Positions 5,407-11,236 of a stretch of 11,236 nt of DNA are shown here, piece by piece. The stretch covers positions 1 through 11,236 of the forward strand of contig CACYDL010000178.1 in the NCBI GenBank assembly GCA_902773195.1, given 5' to 3'. The translations under genes were made by a program, and so were the position numbers. This DNA comes from an uncultured Lachnospiraceae bacterium (GTDB lineage Bacteria; Bacillota_A; Clostridia; Lachnospirales; Lachnospiraceae). How positions within the stretch are numbered: the stretch's first letter is position 1; every line of letters starts with the position of its first letter. Under the pieces are notes generated by a model, which had not been told where the DNA came from, made no database searches, and saw only the letters and a list, made by a program, of their open reading frames with translations.

Positions 5407-6672
5407 TCAGCTGTGCCGGCGCATGTACTCCACCGTTTTGTGGAGCGTGTCCGCCTGGCAGATCTGATCCAGGTGTCCCGCGAAATCAAGCCCGTAGCGC
5501 CGCTGCAGGCCGTCCAGGAGCTCCCGGATCTCCGCCTCCTTCCGAAGAGAAGAATCCTTAAAAACGTCGTCGAAGCTCAGCTGGCGGCCGGCCTCACCGG
5601 CAAGATTGTAGAGGGCCGTGCCCACCAGCCGCACGGGGCGGTGGTCCACCTGTTCCAGCATCTGCGCCGCCGTCCGGTAGATATCGGCGGCGGAATCCGT
5701 GGAAAACACGGTCTGCGACCGGGAGATCGCCTTCATATCCGCGTAGGTCAGCTTCAGCATCACGCCGGTCCCGTGCAGGCCGACGCGCTTCGCCCGCCGT
5801 TCCACGCAGATGGCCAGCAGCAGAAGGATGTCCTTCAGAAGCTCGAAGCTGGTGACGTCCTTCTGAAACGTGACCTCGCGGCCGATGGATTTCGCGTCCT
5901 CCGGGCGGAAGGGCGTGACCTTGCGGTCGTCGATTCCGTATGCCAGACGGGTGATCCATCTTCCCTGCTTTCCCAGAAGCTTGATCACTTCCTCCTGCTT
6001 CTCCCGGATGTCCCTGACGGTGCGGATGCCGTTGATCTGGAGCTTTTCGGCGGTCTTCGGCCCCACCGTGTAGAGGGACCGGACGTCCCGGTCGATGATA
6101 AGGCGGACAAAGGCCTCCGGTGTGAAAATCTCAAAATAGCCGTCGGGCTTCTTCTCCTCGCTGGCGGTCTTTGCCGCCGTCTTGGAATACGCCACGCCGA
6201 CGGAGCAGCTCAGGCCGAGCTCGTCCCGGATGCGCCGTTTGATCTCGTGCCCGATCCGTCCGGCTCCCGCAAAATCGCCGGCCTGCTCCTTTACGTCCAG
6301 GTAGGCCTCGTCGAAGGCGATCGCCTCCAGGGCGGTGGAATAGCCGCGCCAGATTTCATGCAGCTGCGCGGACACCGCCTTGTATTTTTCCATATGGGGA
6401 TGCATGTAGATCCCGTTCGGACACAGACGCCACGCATTCTTGATATTCATGGCGGAATGGACGCCGTATTTCCGGGCTTCGTAGCTGGCGGTGGCGACAA
6501 CGCCGCGCTCATCCGGCAGTGAGCCGATGATCAGCGGCTTCCCCCTGAGGGAAGGGTCGTCCCGTATCTCGACAGCCGCAAAAAAGGCGTCCATATCCAC
6601 ATGAACGATGATCTGGTCCGCGGCCGGCCGCATCGTTTCTTTTAATTCCGTTGTTCCGGTCCGTACCGTCAT
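5407..6672 (-). CDS. dinB: DNA polymerase IV (Y-family translesion polymerase)
   Basis: Error-prone Y-family polymerase that copies past damaged bases. 421 residues, longer than the 351 of E. coli DinB but common in Bacillota. Catalytic motifs: VDMDAFFAAVE (Asp26 as first metal ligand) and AFDEAYLDV (Asp121, Glu122; the usual SIDE reads AFDE here). GVAYSKTAAKTASEEKKPDG matches the conserved finger/palm 'NK.lAK.AS...KP.G' segment. The helix-hairpin-helix thumb (TVGPKTAEKLQINGIRTVRDI) and little-finger domain follow. QLSFDD near residue 364 resembles a beta-clamp-binding motif. The ATG at 6672 overlaps the TAA of the cysteine hydrolase gene by one base (TAATG), so translation is probably coupled; its own ribosome site is weak. 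Met14, just before the first motif, is an alternative start. No LexA-type operator was recognised. Confidence 0.95.
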   Translation of the reverse strand: MTVRTGTTELKETMRPAADQIIVHVDMDAFFAAVEIRDDPSLRGKPLIIGSLPDERGVVATASYEARKYGVHSAMNIKNAWRLCPNGIYMHPHMEKYKAVSAQLHEIWRGYSTALEAIAFDEAYLDVKEQAGDFAGAGRIGHEIKRRIRDELGLSCSVGVAYSKTAAKTASEEKKPDGYFEIFTPEAFVRLIIDRDVRSLYTVGPKTAEKLQINGIRTVRDIREKQEEVIKLLGKQGRWITRLAYGIDDRKVTPFRPEDAKSIGREVTFQKDVTSFELLKDILLLLAICVERRAKRVGLHGTGVMLKLTYADMKAISRSQTVFSTDSAADIYRTAAQMLEQVDHRPVRLVGTALYNLAGEAGRQLSFDDVFKDSSLRKEAEIRELLDGLQRRYGLDFAGHLDQICQADTLHKTVEYMRRHS

Positions 6673-7199
6673 TATCCGTTGACGACCTGAATCTGGCAGG
6701 AACGCATCGTTTCCAGCGCCGCCAGATGCTTTTCCGGCGTGACACCGGCGCAGCAGGACGCGTCCACGGAAATCTTTACCTCCGGCATCGCCGCCTTCAG
6801 CAGCAGCGCGTTGGAGACCACGCAGATATCGGTGCAGAGGCCGATCAGCTCCAGCTCGATTTCCTCCGTCTCCGACACGGCTTTCAGATCCGCTGCCAGC
6901 GCGGTGCTCCCGAAGGTCGGCTTCTCATAGATCTTCGCCCCCTCCAGAAGCTCCGCGATATCCGGACGGATGTTCCAGCCGTCGGAGCCCCGGATGCAGT
7001 GGGGCACGGGGAGGTATTTCCCCTCCTGCGTCTCCATGTAGTTTTCGCCGTGGGTATCCATCGTCGCGATCACGTCCGCCGAAGGATAGGAGCGGATCTT
7101 CTCCTTCACCGCTTCCACGATCCCGACGGCTTCCTTTGTGCCGAGCGCCGCATCGATAAAATCATTCTGCATGTCGATGACAATTAATATGTTTCTCAC
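6672..7199 (-). CDS. Nicotinamidase/isochorismatase-family cysteine hydrolase
   Basis: A 175-residue cytoplasmic amidohydrolase of the isochorismatase fold. The catalytic triad is visible: Asp9 (VIDMQNDF), Lys93 (YEKPTFGS) and Cys126 (GLCTDICVVSN). The metal set of nicotinamidases also appears present: Asp48 and His50 in MDTHGENY and His67 in PVPHC. This favours nicotinamidase (PncA-like: nicotinamide to nicotinate, NAD salvage) over isochorismatase, but substrate cannot be fixed from sequence. The preceding bases (GAAGGCGGAACCGTGAGAAAC) offer only a moderate ribosome site. The leader upstream holds a 10-bp tandem repeat and a candidate promoter. dinB follows with a one-base overlap, so the two form a transcription unit ending at the terminator at 5256-5296. 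Confidence 0.88.
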   Translation of the reverse strand: MRNILIVIDMQNDFIDAALGTKEAVGIVEAVKEKIRSYPSADVIATMDTHGENYMETQEGKYLPVPHCIRGSDGWNIRPDIAELLEGAKIYEKPTFGSTALAADLKAVSETEEIELELIGLCTDICVVSNALLLKAAMPEVKISVDASCCAGVTPEKHLAALETMRSCQIQVVNG

Positions 7200-7203
7200 G
7201 GTT

Positions 7204-7243
7204 CCGCCTTCTTTATTCTTCTTTAGTCTTCTTTATTCTTCTT
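7204..7243 (-). repeat. Four 10-bp purine-rich tandem repeats in the hydrolase leader
   Basis: Minus-strand units AAGAAGAATA, AAGAAGACTA, AAGAAGAATA, AAGAAGGCGG, directly in front of the hydrolase start. The last unit includes the AAGGCGG that may serve as ribosome site. Stops in the repeats exclude a long frame. Slippage in such a tract could alter the spacing or accessibility of the translation start; this role is inferred. Confidence 0.7.
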
Positions 7244-7322
7244 GAATTACGCCTTGAAGCTCTCCCAGTCGGCCGACAGCTTCGCCTTCTTCATCCTTTG
7301 ACCGCTGTTCCTGCTGCGCCAT
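7233..7322 (-). CDS. Possible 29-residue acidic small ORF
   Basis: The ATG at 7320-7322 has GGAG four bases upstream. The frame encodes a Gln/Glu-rich peptide starting MAQQEQRSKDEEGEAVGR and stops with TAA inside the 10-bp repeat tract. It lies in the leader between the candidate promoter at 7373-7401 and the hydrolase gene, so it could be an upstream ORF. No family is recognised and it may be chance; an overlapping 15-codon frame in the same place is equally plausible. Confidence 0.25.
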   Translation of the reverse strand: MAQQEQRSKDEEGEAVGRLGELQGVIQEE

Positions 7323-7372
7323 GCTTCTCCGATGTATCACCGGTTTCCCGTCCTTCGATGTCTGCTTTCCTG

Positions 7373-7401
7373 ATTCTACACGATGGAAAACAACAGCGCA
7401 A
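7373..7401 (-). promoter_or_regulatory. Candidate promoter of the hydrolase-dinB unit
   Basis: Minus strand TTGCGC (7396-7401), 17-bp spacer, TAGAAT (7373-7378). The -10 matches 5/6 and the -35 only 3/6. It lies 20 bp after the macro gene's stop and would give a leader of about 165 nt. Read-through from the macro gene is the alternative, as no terminator is seen between them. Confidence 0.4.
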
Positions 7402-7420
7402 CAGCCTTGCTTCTCCTTCG

Positions 7421-8656
7421 TCAGGTAATGATGCAGGGGAGCCCGTGCTCCTCCAGCTGTATGTCGAGATCGATCATGTCGTAGATCCCGTTTTCGATGA
7501 AATAGGAAAAGATGATGTCGGTCTTGTCGCAGGGGGACAGGGCGTATCCCGCCCTGGCGAGGAGATCCCTGGTCTCGTCGATCGTGAGCTTTGCCCCGAC
7601 GCAGAGGCACAGCGCCGTCAGCTTCTGCGGATGATAGTCCGGGTTGTTCTTGATCTTCGAGAAGACCTTCTTGTCGACGATGGCCCGCTTGTATACGTCG
7701 GAGTTCTGCATGCCCTTTTTGTCGATCAGGTAGAACAGATACTCCGGGAACGTGTCGGACATGTGGGCGATCCGCTCGCCGAGCTTCCGCTCCATCTCCT
7801 CGAAGGCGTCTTCGTCGAATACCGCGAGCTCATCCTCGCTATCCATGAGAAACTCCCCGGATGGCAGGAGCTCGTCCTTACGTTCCGGGTACGCCTCCTC
7901 GGAATCCGGGTACGCCTCCTTATGGAAAGTCAGGGGACGCACATTCTCATGAAGCGGGAGAGGCTTCTCCGTTTTTTCGGCAGGGCGGTACCCCACGGCG
8001 CCGGGCGGTTCAACGTCGGAAGGGGACTGCCAGAGGGCGGCGGGACGGTACGGACGCTCCGCGTCAGGCCGGCTGCCGGAGGATGTGAAAAATTCGTCCC
8101 TGTACTCCTCCGCCCGCTTCTTTTCGACGTAATTCCGGTCGATATAGGCCTCCAGCTCCGGGTCGATGTTTCTCCCCATCCGGACCGCCTTGTCGTCAAA
8201 CACCACCAGATAGATCAGCATCTCCGACTTCAGAAGGAATGCATGGATCTCGTCCACCGCGATCCTCATGCCCTCCTCCTTCGGATAGCCGAATCCGCCC
8301 GTGGAAATCAGGGGAAACGCGACGGACCGAATCCCGTTTTCCGCCGCCAGCGACAGGCTCCTGCGGTAGCAGGACCGCAGCAGCGCCTCCTCGCCGTGGT
8401 TCCCGTCGACGTAAAGCGGGCTGACCGCGTGGATGATGTACTTCGCCGGAAGGTGGAAGCCGGGCGTCAGAAAGGCTTCGCCCTCCCGGACAATGCCGAC
8501 GTGCTCTCTCCGGTAGGCAAGCAGCGCCTCCCGGCCCGCCGCCTCGTAGACCGCGCGGTCGCAGCCGGGGCCGACCTCCACATACTCGTTGGCCGTATTG
8601 ACGATAGCTTCGGTATTCATTTTTGTGATGTCGTTGCGGACGATCTTAAACGGCAT
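7421..8656 (-). CDS. Macro domain protein with clostridial C-terminal helical domain
   Basis: 411 residues in three parts. Residues 1-170 form a macro (ADP-ribose-binding/hydrolysing) domain: FKIVRNDITKMNTEAIVNTAN, then GPGCDRAVYEAAG (29-41) for ribose binding and PLISTGGFGYPKEE (115-128) for the phosphate loop. Residues 170-300 are a charged, Pro-rich, probably disordered linker with EAYP repeated. Residues 303-411 (FPEYLFYLIDKKGMQNSDVYKRA to the end) form a conserved helical domain seen in Lachnospiraceae proteins, often with macro domains or other signalling domains; an HTH-like fold is plausible. The protein may remove or sense ADP-ribose or O-acetyl-ADP-ribose. The ATG follows GGAGAG by 7 nt, and that site lies within the last codons of the dehydrogenase relic. 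The nicotinamidase-like gene is next downstream. Macro call firm; role of the C-terminal domain unknown. Confidence 0.9.
   Translation of the reverse strand: MPFKIVRNDITKMNTEAIVNTANEYVEVGPGCDRAVYEAAGREALLAYRREHVGIVREGEAFLTPGFHLPAKYIIHAVSPLYVDGNHGEEALLRSCYRRSLSLAAENGIRSVAFPLISTGGFGYPKEEGMRIAVDEIHAFLLKSEMLIYLVVFDDKAVRMGRNIDPELEAYIDRNYVEKKRAEEYRDEFFTSSGSRPDAERPYRPAALWQSPSDVEPPGAVGYRPAEKTEKPLPLHENVRPLTFHKEAYPDSEEAYPERKDELLPSGEFLMDSEDELAVFDEDAFEEMERKLGERIAHMSDTFPEYLFYLIDKKGMQNSDVYKRAIVDKKVFSKIKNNPDYHPQKLTALCLCVGAKLTIDETRDLLARAGYALSPCDKTDIIFSYFIENGIYDMIDLDIQLEEHGLPCIIT
7884..7919. repeat. 15-bp direct repeat within the macro-protein linker
   Basis: TCCGGGTACGCCTCC occurs at 7884-7898 and 7905-7919, 21 bp apart, encoding two EAYP motifs (EAYPDSE and EAYPERK). 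It marks a small in-frame duplication in the disordered linker; length variation here should be tolerated. Confidence 0.6.
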
Positions 8657-8906
8657 AGGTATTCTCTCCCGAAAGATATTTCCGGAGGACCGCCCTTACG
8701 GCTCCCTCGCCGGCGAGCTCCTCCCGCACCATTTCTTCTATCTTCTCCCCGAGGCCGGCTTCGTAAAGATCCGATCCGAAGAGCGCCGGATTGGAGAGAA
8801 GGGGCTTCAGCTGATCCGTAAGGCTCTCCGGCTTTCCGTATTCGACGCCGGCTTTCTCAAGGGGCGGCCTGCCGTTGGGGAAGGAGTCCTCGACCACCAG
8901 GTACTG
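8646..8906 (-). pseudogene. Relic of a mannitol dehydrogenase/fructuronate reductase family gene
   Basis: The open frame reads QYLVVEDSFPNGRPPLEKAGV and jumps directly to YGKPESLTDQLKPLLSNPALF, ending AGEGAVRAVLRKYL plus a short tail. Both halves match the long-chain mannitol dehydrogenase family (mannitol-1-phosphate/mannitol dehydrogenases, UxuB fructuronate reductase): the first is the mid-protein 'VEDsFPNGRP.lEkAGV' segment, the second the extreme C-terminus. About 200 residues normally lie between them, including the conserved 'CLNPLHTA' region, and the whole NAD-binding N-terminus is missing. A GTG at 8895-8897 could start an 83-residue product but has no clear ribosome site. A 9-bp direct repeat (CCGGCTTTC at 8828 and 8848) flanks the junction. 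The relic lies between the MDR dehydrogenase and the macro gene and its TAA overlaps the macro start region. Interpretation as a deletion remnant comes from family comparison. Confidence 0.75.
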
Positions 8907-8940
8907 GGGACCTTCCTTTCCGGGCCTTATCCGCCGGGTT

Positions 8941-9996
8941 TTATTCTTCGGACGGATCCACGTCGATCAGCACCTTCATCGTCTGCTCGCGGTTGCTGTC
9001 GATGTACTCGTAGGCTTTCTGATAATCCTCAAACGCGAAGTGCCTGCTCATGAGGGGCTTCAGCTGTATCTTCCCCTCCTTTACGAAGCGGATGGCGTCC
9101 ACATAGTCCTCGTGCCGGTACATCATGGACGTGTTGAGATCCAGCTCGGAGTCGTTGAGCTTCGCCAGATCCACGTGCGCGGTCTTTCCGAAGACGGCGA
9201 CAAGGATAATGGTGCTGCCCTTCCTTCCGTTCTGAATCGCCTGGTCCATCGTTACGTCGCTTCCCGCGCAGTCGTAGACGACGTCGGCCTTGTCCGGCCC
9301 GAAGGCCTCGAGCAGCGCTTCGGCGTAATCCCGCTTCATGGTATTGACGGTGTAATCGGCGCCGAGACTTCCGGCCAGCGCGAGGCGTGTATCGGAAATG
9401 TCGGTCGCCAGGACTTCAGCGGCACCCAGCGCCTTCAGGGACTGCACCAGCAGGATGCCGATGGGGCCGCAGCCCAGGACCACCGCCTTTGCACCCTTTA
9501 CATCCGGAAATCTCTTCGCGGCGTGTACCGTGACGGCCAGCGGCTCGATCATGGCGCCTTCCGCGTAAGTCATCTCCTCCGGAAGCCGCGTGACCTTGGA
9601 GGCGTCGACCGCGAAATATTCCCCGGCCGTCCCCGTGGTCTGGAAGCCCATCACCTTGAGCTTCTCACAGAGATTGTATTTGCCGTGGAGACAGGGCCAG
9701 CATCTCCCGCAGAACACCTGGGGCTCGATGGTGACCTTCTTTCCGATCTCCAGATCCTTCACATACTCCCCCAGAGAGACGATCTCGCCGGAGACCTCGT
9801 GCCCCTGGGTCACGGGATAGGAGGTGTAGGGATGCGTGCCGTGATATACATGGATATCGCTCCCGCAAATGCCTATTTTCTTAATCTTTACCAGCACCTG
9901 GTCCGGTCCCGGCACCGGCACGGGCACCTCCCGGAACGTGATTTTTCCGGGCTCCGTCATCACCTGCTGCATCATGGTCTTCTTCATCTTCTCCAT
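8941..9996 (-). CDS. Zinc-dependent medium-chain alcohol/polyol dehydrogenase
   Basis: 351-residue MDR-superfamily oxidoreductase, close to the sorbitol/L-threonine/L-idonate dehydrogenase group; acts in the cytoplasm on a secondary alcohol of a sugar or polyol. Catalytic zinc ligands: Cys44 (GICGSDIH), His66-Glu67 (GHE) and Glu151 (EPLAV). Structural zinc: Cys96, Cys99, Cys102 and Cys110. The Rossmann motif GCGPIG is at 175-180, with Asp199 (ATDIS) after beta-2, which favours NAD over NADP. The ATG at 9996 has AAAGGAGG 5 nt upstream, which decides it over Met4 and Met8. The aldolase lies 128 bp upstream across a repeat-bearing gap, and a relic of a second dehydrogenase family follows. Together they suggest a sugar-alcohol or sugar-acid pathway feeding the aldolase. 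Exact substrate unknown. Confidence 0.92.
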   Translation of the reverse strand: MEKMKKTMMQQVMTEPGKITFREVPVPVPGPDQVLVKIKKIGICGSDIHVYHGTHPYTSYPVTQGHEVSGEIVSLGEYVKDLEIGKKVTIEPQVFCGRCWPCLHGKYNLCEKLKVMGFQTTGTAGEYFAVDASKVTRLPEEMTYAEGAMIEPLAVTVHAAKRFPDVKGAKAVVLGCGPIGILLVQSLKALGAAEVLATDISDTRLALAGSLGADYTVNTMKRDYAEALLEAFGPDKADVVYDCAGSDVTMDQAIQNGRKGSTIILVAVFGKTAHVDLAKLNDSELDLNTSMMYRHEDYVDAIRFVKEGKIQLKPLMSRHFAFEDYQKAYEYIDSNREQTMKVLIDVDPSEE

Positions 9997-10044
9997 TGTC
10001 TCCTCCTTTCCCGGTCCGGCGCTCTCACTGCCGCCGCCTGTTGC

Positions 10045-10115
10045 CTGCCTGTCGCTCTGTTATCTGCCTGTCGCTCCGGCCGGCGCTTTTCCGGTTCTTT
10101 TTCTGCCTGTCACTC
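10045..10115. repeat. Three spaced 13-bp direct repeats between aldolase and dehydrogenase
   Basis: CTGCCTGTCGCTC occurs at 10045-10057 and 10064-10076, and as CTGCCTGTCACTC at 10103-10115. Start-to-start spacings are 19 and 39 bp, close to one and two times 19.5 bp, as if a middle copy were lost. The array fills most of the 128-bp gap just upstream of the dehydrogenase ribosome site. It may be a protein-binding array or a degenerate tandem repeat. Confidence 0.6.
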
Positions 10116-10124
10116 CAAAAAGAA

Positions 10125-10970
10125 TCAGCAGCGGTTGTCCGAGCCGAACAGCCGGATTTTGTCGGAGACGACTTCCTTCATAGCGGAGATCTCATAGGGG
10201 ATGAGGTCCATCAGGGAGCCCGCGCCCTCCCGGAGTCCCTGCTCGACGCCCTGTTTCCCCGCCTTGTTCAGGTCGGTAAAAATGTTCACCTTGCAGATGC
10301 CCCGGCGGGCGGCCTCGCGGAAATCGTCGTCGGAAAGGCCGCTGCCCCCGTGAAGCACCAGGGGCGTCCCCGTCAGCCCGGCGATCCGGGAAATGCGCTC
10401 AAAATCCAGTTTGGGCGGGAACTTGTAATCTCCGTGGGCGTTCCCGACGGCCACCGCCAGGGCGTCTATGCCGGTCGCCCGGACGAATTCCAGCGCCTGA
10501 TCGGGATCGGTGAAATAATCCGACGGCTTCTCCAGCTTTCCCGCGCCCTCGTTATCGCCCACATGGCCCAGCTCGCCCTCCACGGTGACGCCCATGGCGT
10601 GACAGATCCTGACCATTTCCGCCACGCCGGCGAGATTCCTGTCGTAGGGAAGGGAGGAGCAGTCGTACATGACGGACGTGAAGCCCAGCTGCAGGGCTTC
10701 CATGCATTTCTCAAAGGTCAGGCCGTGGTCGTAGTGCACGGCCACGGGCACCCCGGCCTTTTTCGCCATGGGAATCAGGTATTCCGCCACGCGCTCCAGG
10801 GGCATGGCGGGCAGCAGGACCTCCGCCGTGCCGATGATCACCGGCGCCTTCAGCTCCTCGGCCGTCTCGATGACGGCCCTCGCCATCTCCACGTTGACCG
10901 CGTTGAAAAAACCGACCGCGTAGCGGCCTTTCCCGGCTTCCTTAAGCATTTCTTCCATACTGACAAGCAT
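10125..10970 (-). CDS. Class II ketose-bisphosphate aldolase
   Basis: 281-residue zinc-dependent aldolase of the Fba/GatY/KbaY family, cleaving a ketose (bis)phosphate such as fructose-1,6- or tagatose-1,6-bisphosphate to dihydroxyacetone phosphate and an aldehyde. Visible: FFNAVNVE (21-28), HYDHG with catalytic Asp81 and zinc ligand His82, VEGELGHVG (130-138), zinc ligand His179 in VGNAHGDYKFPPKLDFERI, and His207 in LVLHGGSGL. The DNA upstream has GGAGG 10 nt before the ATG; Met5 is an alternative start. First gene of the sugar block, with the MDR dehydrogenase after it. The dehydrogenase neighbours point to a dedicated catabolic aldolase rather than the glycolytic enzyme, but fructose versus tagatose specificity cannot be told from sequence alone. 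A candidate operator lies about 100 bp upstream. Confidence 0.93.
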   Translation of the reverse strand: MLVSMEEMLKEAGKGRYAVGFFNAVNVEMARAVIETAEELKAPVIIGTAEVLLPAMPLERVAEYLIPMAKKAGVPVAVHYDHGLTFEKCMEALQLGFTSVMYDCSSLPYDRNLAGVAEMVRICHAMGVTVEGELGHVGDNEGAGKLEKPSDYFTDPDQALEFVRATGIDALAVAVGNAHGDYKFPPKLDFERISRIAGLTGTPLVLHGGSGLSDDDFREAARRGICKVNIFTDLNKAGKQGVEQGLREGAGSLMDLIPYEISAMKEVVSDKIRLFGSDNRC

Positions 10971-11071
10971 TCTCTTCTGTCCTCCGTTTCATCCGCATCA
11001 ACGGCCCGCCTCCTTCGCCTGCCGCTTCTGCGGCGGTGTATTCTGTCTAAATGATCTGGGCGGGCGTATCC

Positions 11072-11091
11072 GGTTTTATCTTTGATAAACC
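11072..11091. promoter_or_regulatory. Inverted repeat upstream of the aldolase operon
   Basis: GGTTTTATC, TTT, GATAAACC: near-perfect arms of 9 and 8 bp, differing by one base, in an AT-rich pocket about 100 bp upstream of the aldolase start. A further TTTTATC follows at about 11100-11106. Position and symmetry suit a repressor or activator site. I could not settle the -35 and -10 boxes. The rest of 10971-11236 shows no supportable gene. Confidence 0.4.
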
Positions 11092-11128
11092 TGGGAAAAT
11101 TTTATCACAGGCGGACGGACACGGCAAA

Positions 11129-11154
11129 CGGTCCCGGAGACATCTCCGGGACCG
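11129..11154 (-). terminator. Terminator-like hairpin of the gene beyond the right edge
   Basis: CGGTCCCGGAG and CTCCGGGACCG form a perfect 11-bp stem with loop ACAT. On the minus strand it is followed by TTTGCC, so the T-tract is short; on the plus strand CCGCATACTTTCGTTTTT follows, with T-runs too far away. Most likely it ends a minus-strand gene lying to the right of the window and separates it from the aldolase operon. Confidence 0.55.
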
Positions 11155-11236
11155 CCGCATACTTTCGTTTTTCGGTTGCGAGCCTCATTTCTTTTTCTGT
11201 CGTGACGTTCCGTCAGCAGAGTGTCAGCCGCAGTAG

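Noticed and set aside
5413..6522. 369-codon plus-strand open frame
   Set aside because: Antisense to dinB; composition is typical of a complementary-strand shadow.
7298..8821. 507-codon plus-strand open frame
   Set aside because: It is antisense to the macro-domain gene, whose protein has clear family motifs. The plus-strand translation is Arg/Pro-rich without recognisable domains, as expected of a shadow in GC-rich DNA.
8875..10197. 440-codon plus-strand open frame
   Set aside because: Antisense to the zinc dehydrogenase, which has all its zinc and Rossmann motifs and a strong ribosome site.
10942..10998. 18-codon leader peptide (MRMKRRTEENACQ...) upstream of the aldolase
   Set aside because: GGAGG lies rather far upstream and the frame overlaps the aldolase start out of phase; no attenuator structure or codon bias supports it.
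9996..11054. 352-codon plus-strand open frame
   Set aside because: Antisense to the class II aldolase; no motifs and no ribosome site of note.
11051..11236. 61-codon plus-strand frame at the right edge
   Set aside because: No ribosome site, no family resemblance, and it runs through the hairpin at 11129-11154.

Overview
The window looks like chromosomal DNA from a moderately GC-rich Bacillota, most likely a gut-type clostridium of the Lachnospiraceae kind. This is an inference from strong AGGAGG-type ribosome binding sites, several clostridial families (a DUF2085 membrane protein, an AAA/DUF4143 ATPase, a macro domain fused to a clostridial C-terminal domain, a 'VG.D(I/V).PG.Y' secreted protein) and the sugar-catabolism genes at both ends. 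Every gene I can support lies on the minus strand; the long plus-strand frames are shadows.

Layout by coordinate, with transcription running right to left. 1-1335: N-terminal 445 residues of a YicI-type GH31 alpha-xylosidase, cut by the window edge, with a promoter at 1404-1433. 1405-1587: a 60-codon orphan frame, possibly a gene fragment. 1629-2843: an AT-richer AAA+ ATPase with its own near-consensus promoter. 2924-3516: a compact three-gene membrane cluster made of a 21-residue single-helix peptide, a DUF2085 protein overlapping it by ATGA, and a two-helix small protein. 3622-4389: a secreted protein gene broken by one in-frame TGA. 4510-4974: an XRE-type regulator. 4975-5406: an intergenic stretch with a perfect 16-bp palindrome, nine imperfect 15-bp tandem repeats and a strong terminator. 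5407-7199: dinB (DNA polymerase IV) coupled by a one-base overlap to a nicotinamidase-like cysteine hydrolase. 7200-7420: a leader region with a candidate promoter, a doubtful 29-codon ORF and a 10-bp tandem repeat. 7421-8656: a macro-domain fusion protein. 8646-8906: a relic of a mannitol dehydrogenase/fructuronate reductase family gene with a large internal deletion. 8941-10970: a zinc-dependent medium-chain dehydrogenase and a class II ketose-bisphosphate aldolase. 10971-11236: upstream region with an inverted repeat and a terminator-like hairpin, no gene.

The aldolase, dehydrogenase and dehydrogenase relic look like an eroded sugar or sugar-alcohol catabolic operon, and the GH31 enzyme is a second carbohydrate function. 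The middle block combines an ADP-ribose-binding macro protein, a nicotinamide-type hydrolase and a translesion polymerase, a plausible but unproven NAD/ADP-ribose and DNA-damage neighbourhood. No complete mobile element, CRISPR array, tRNA or rRNA was seen.
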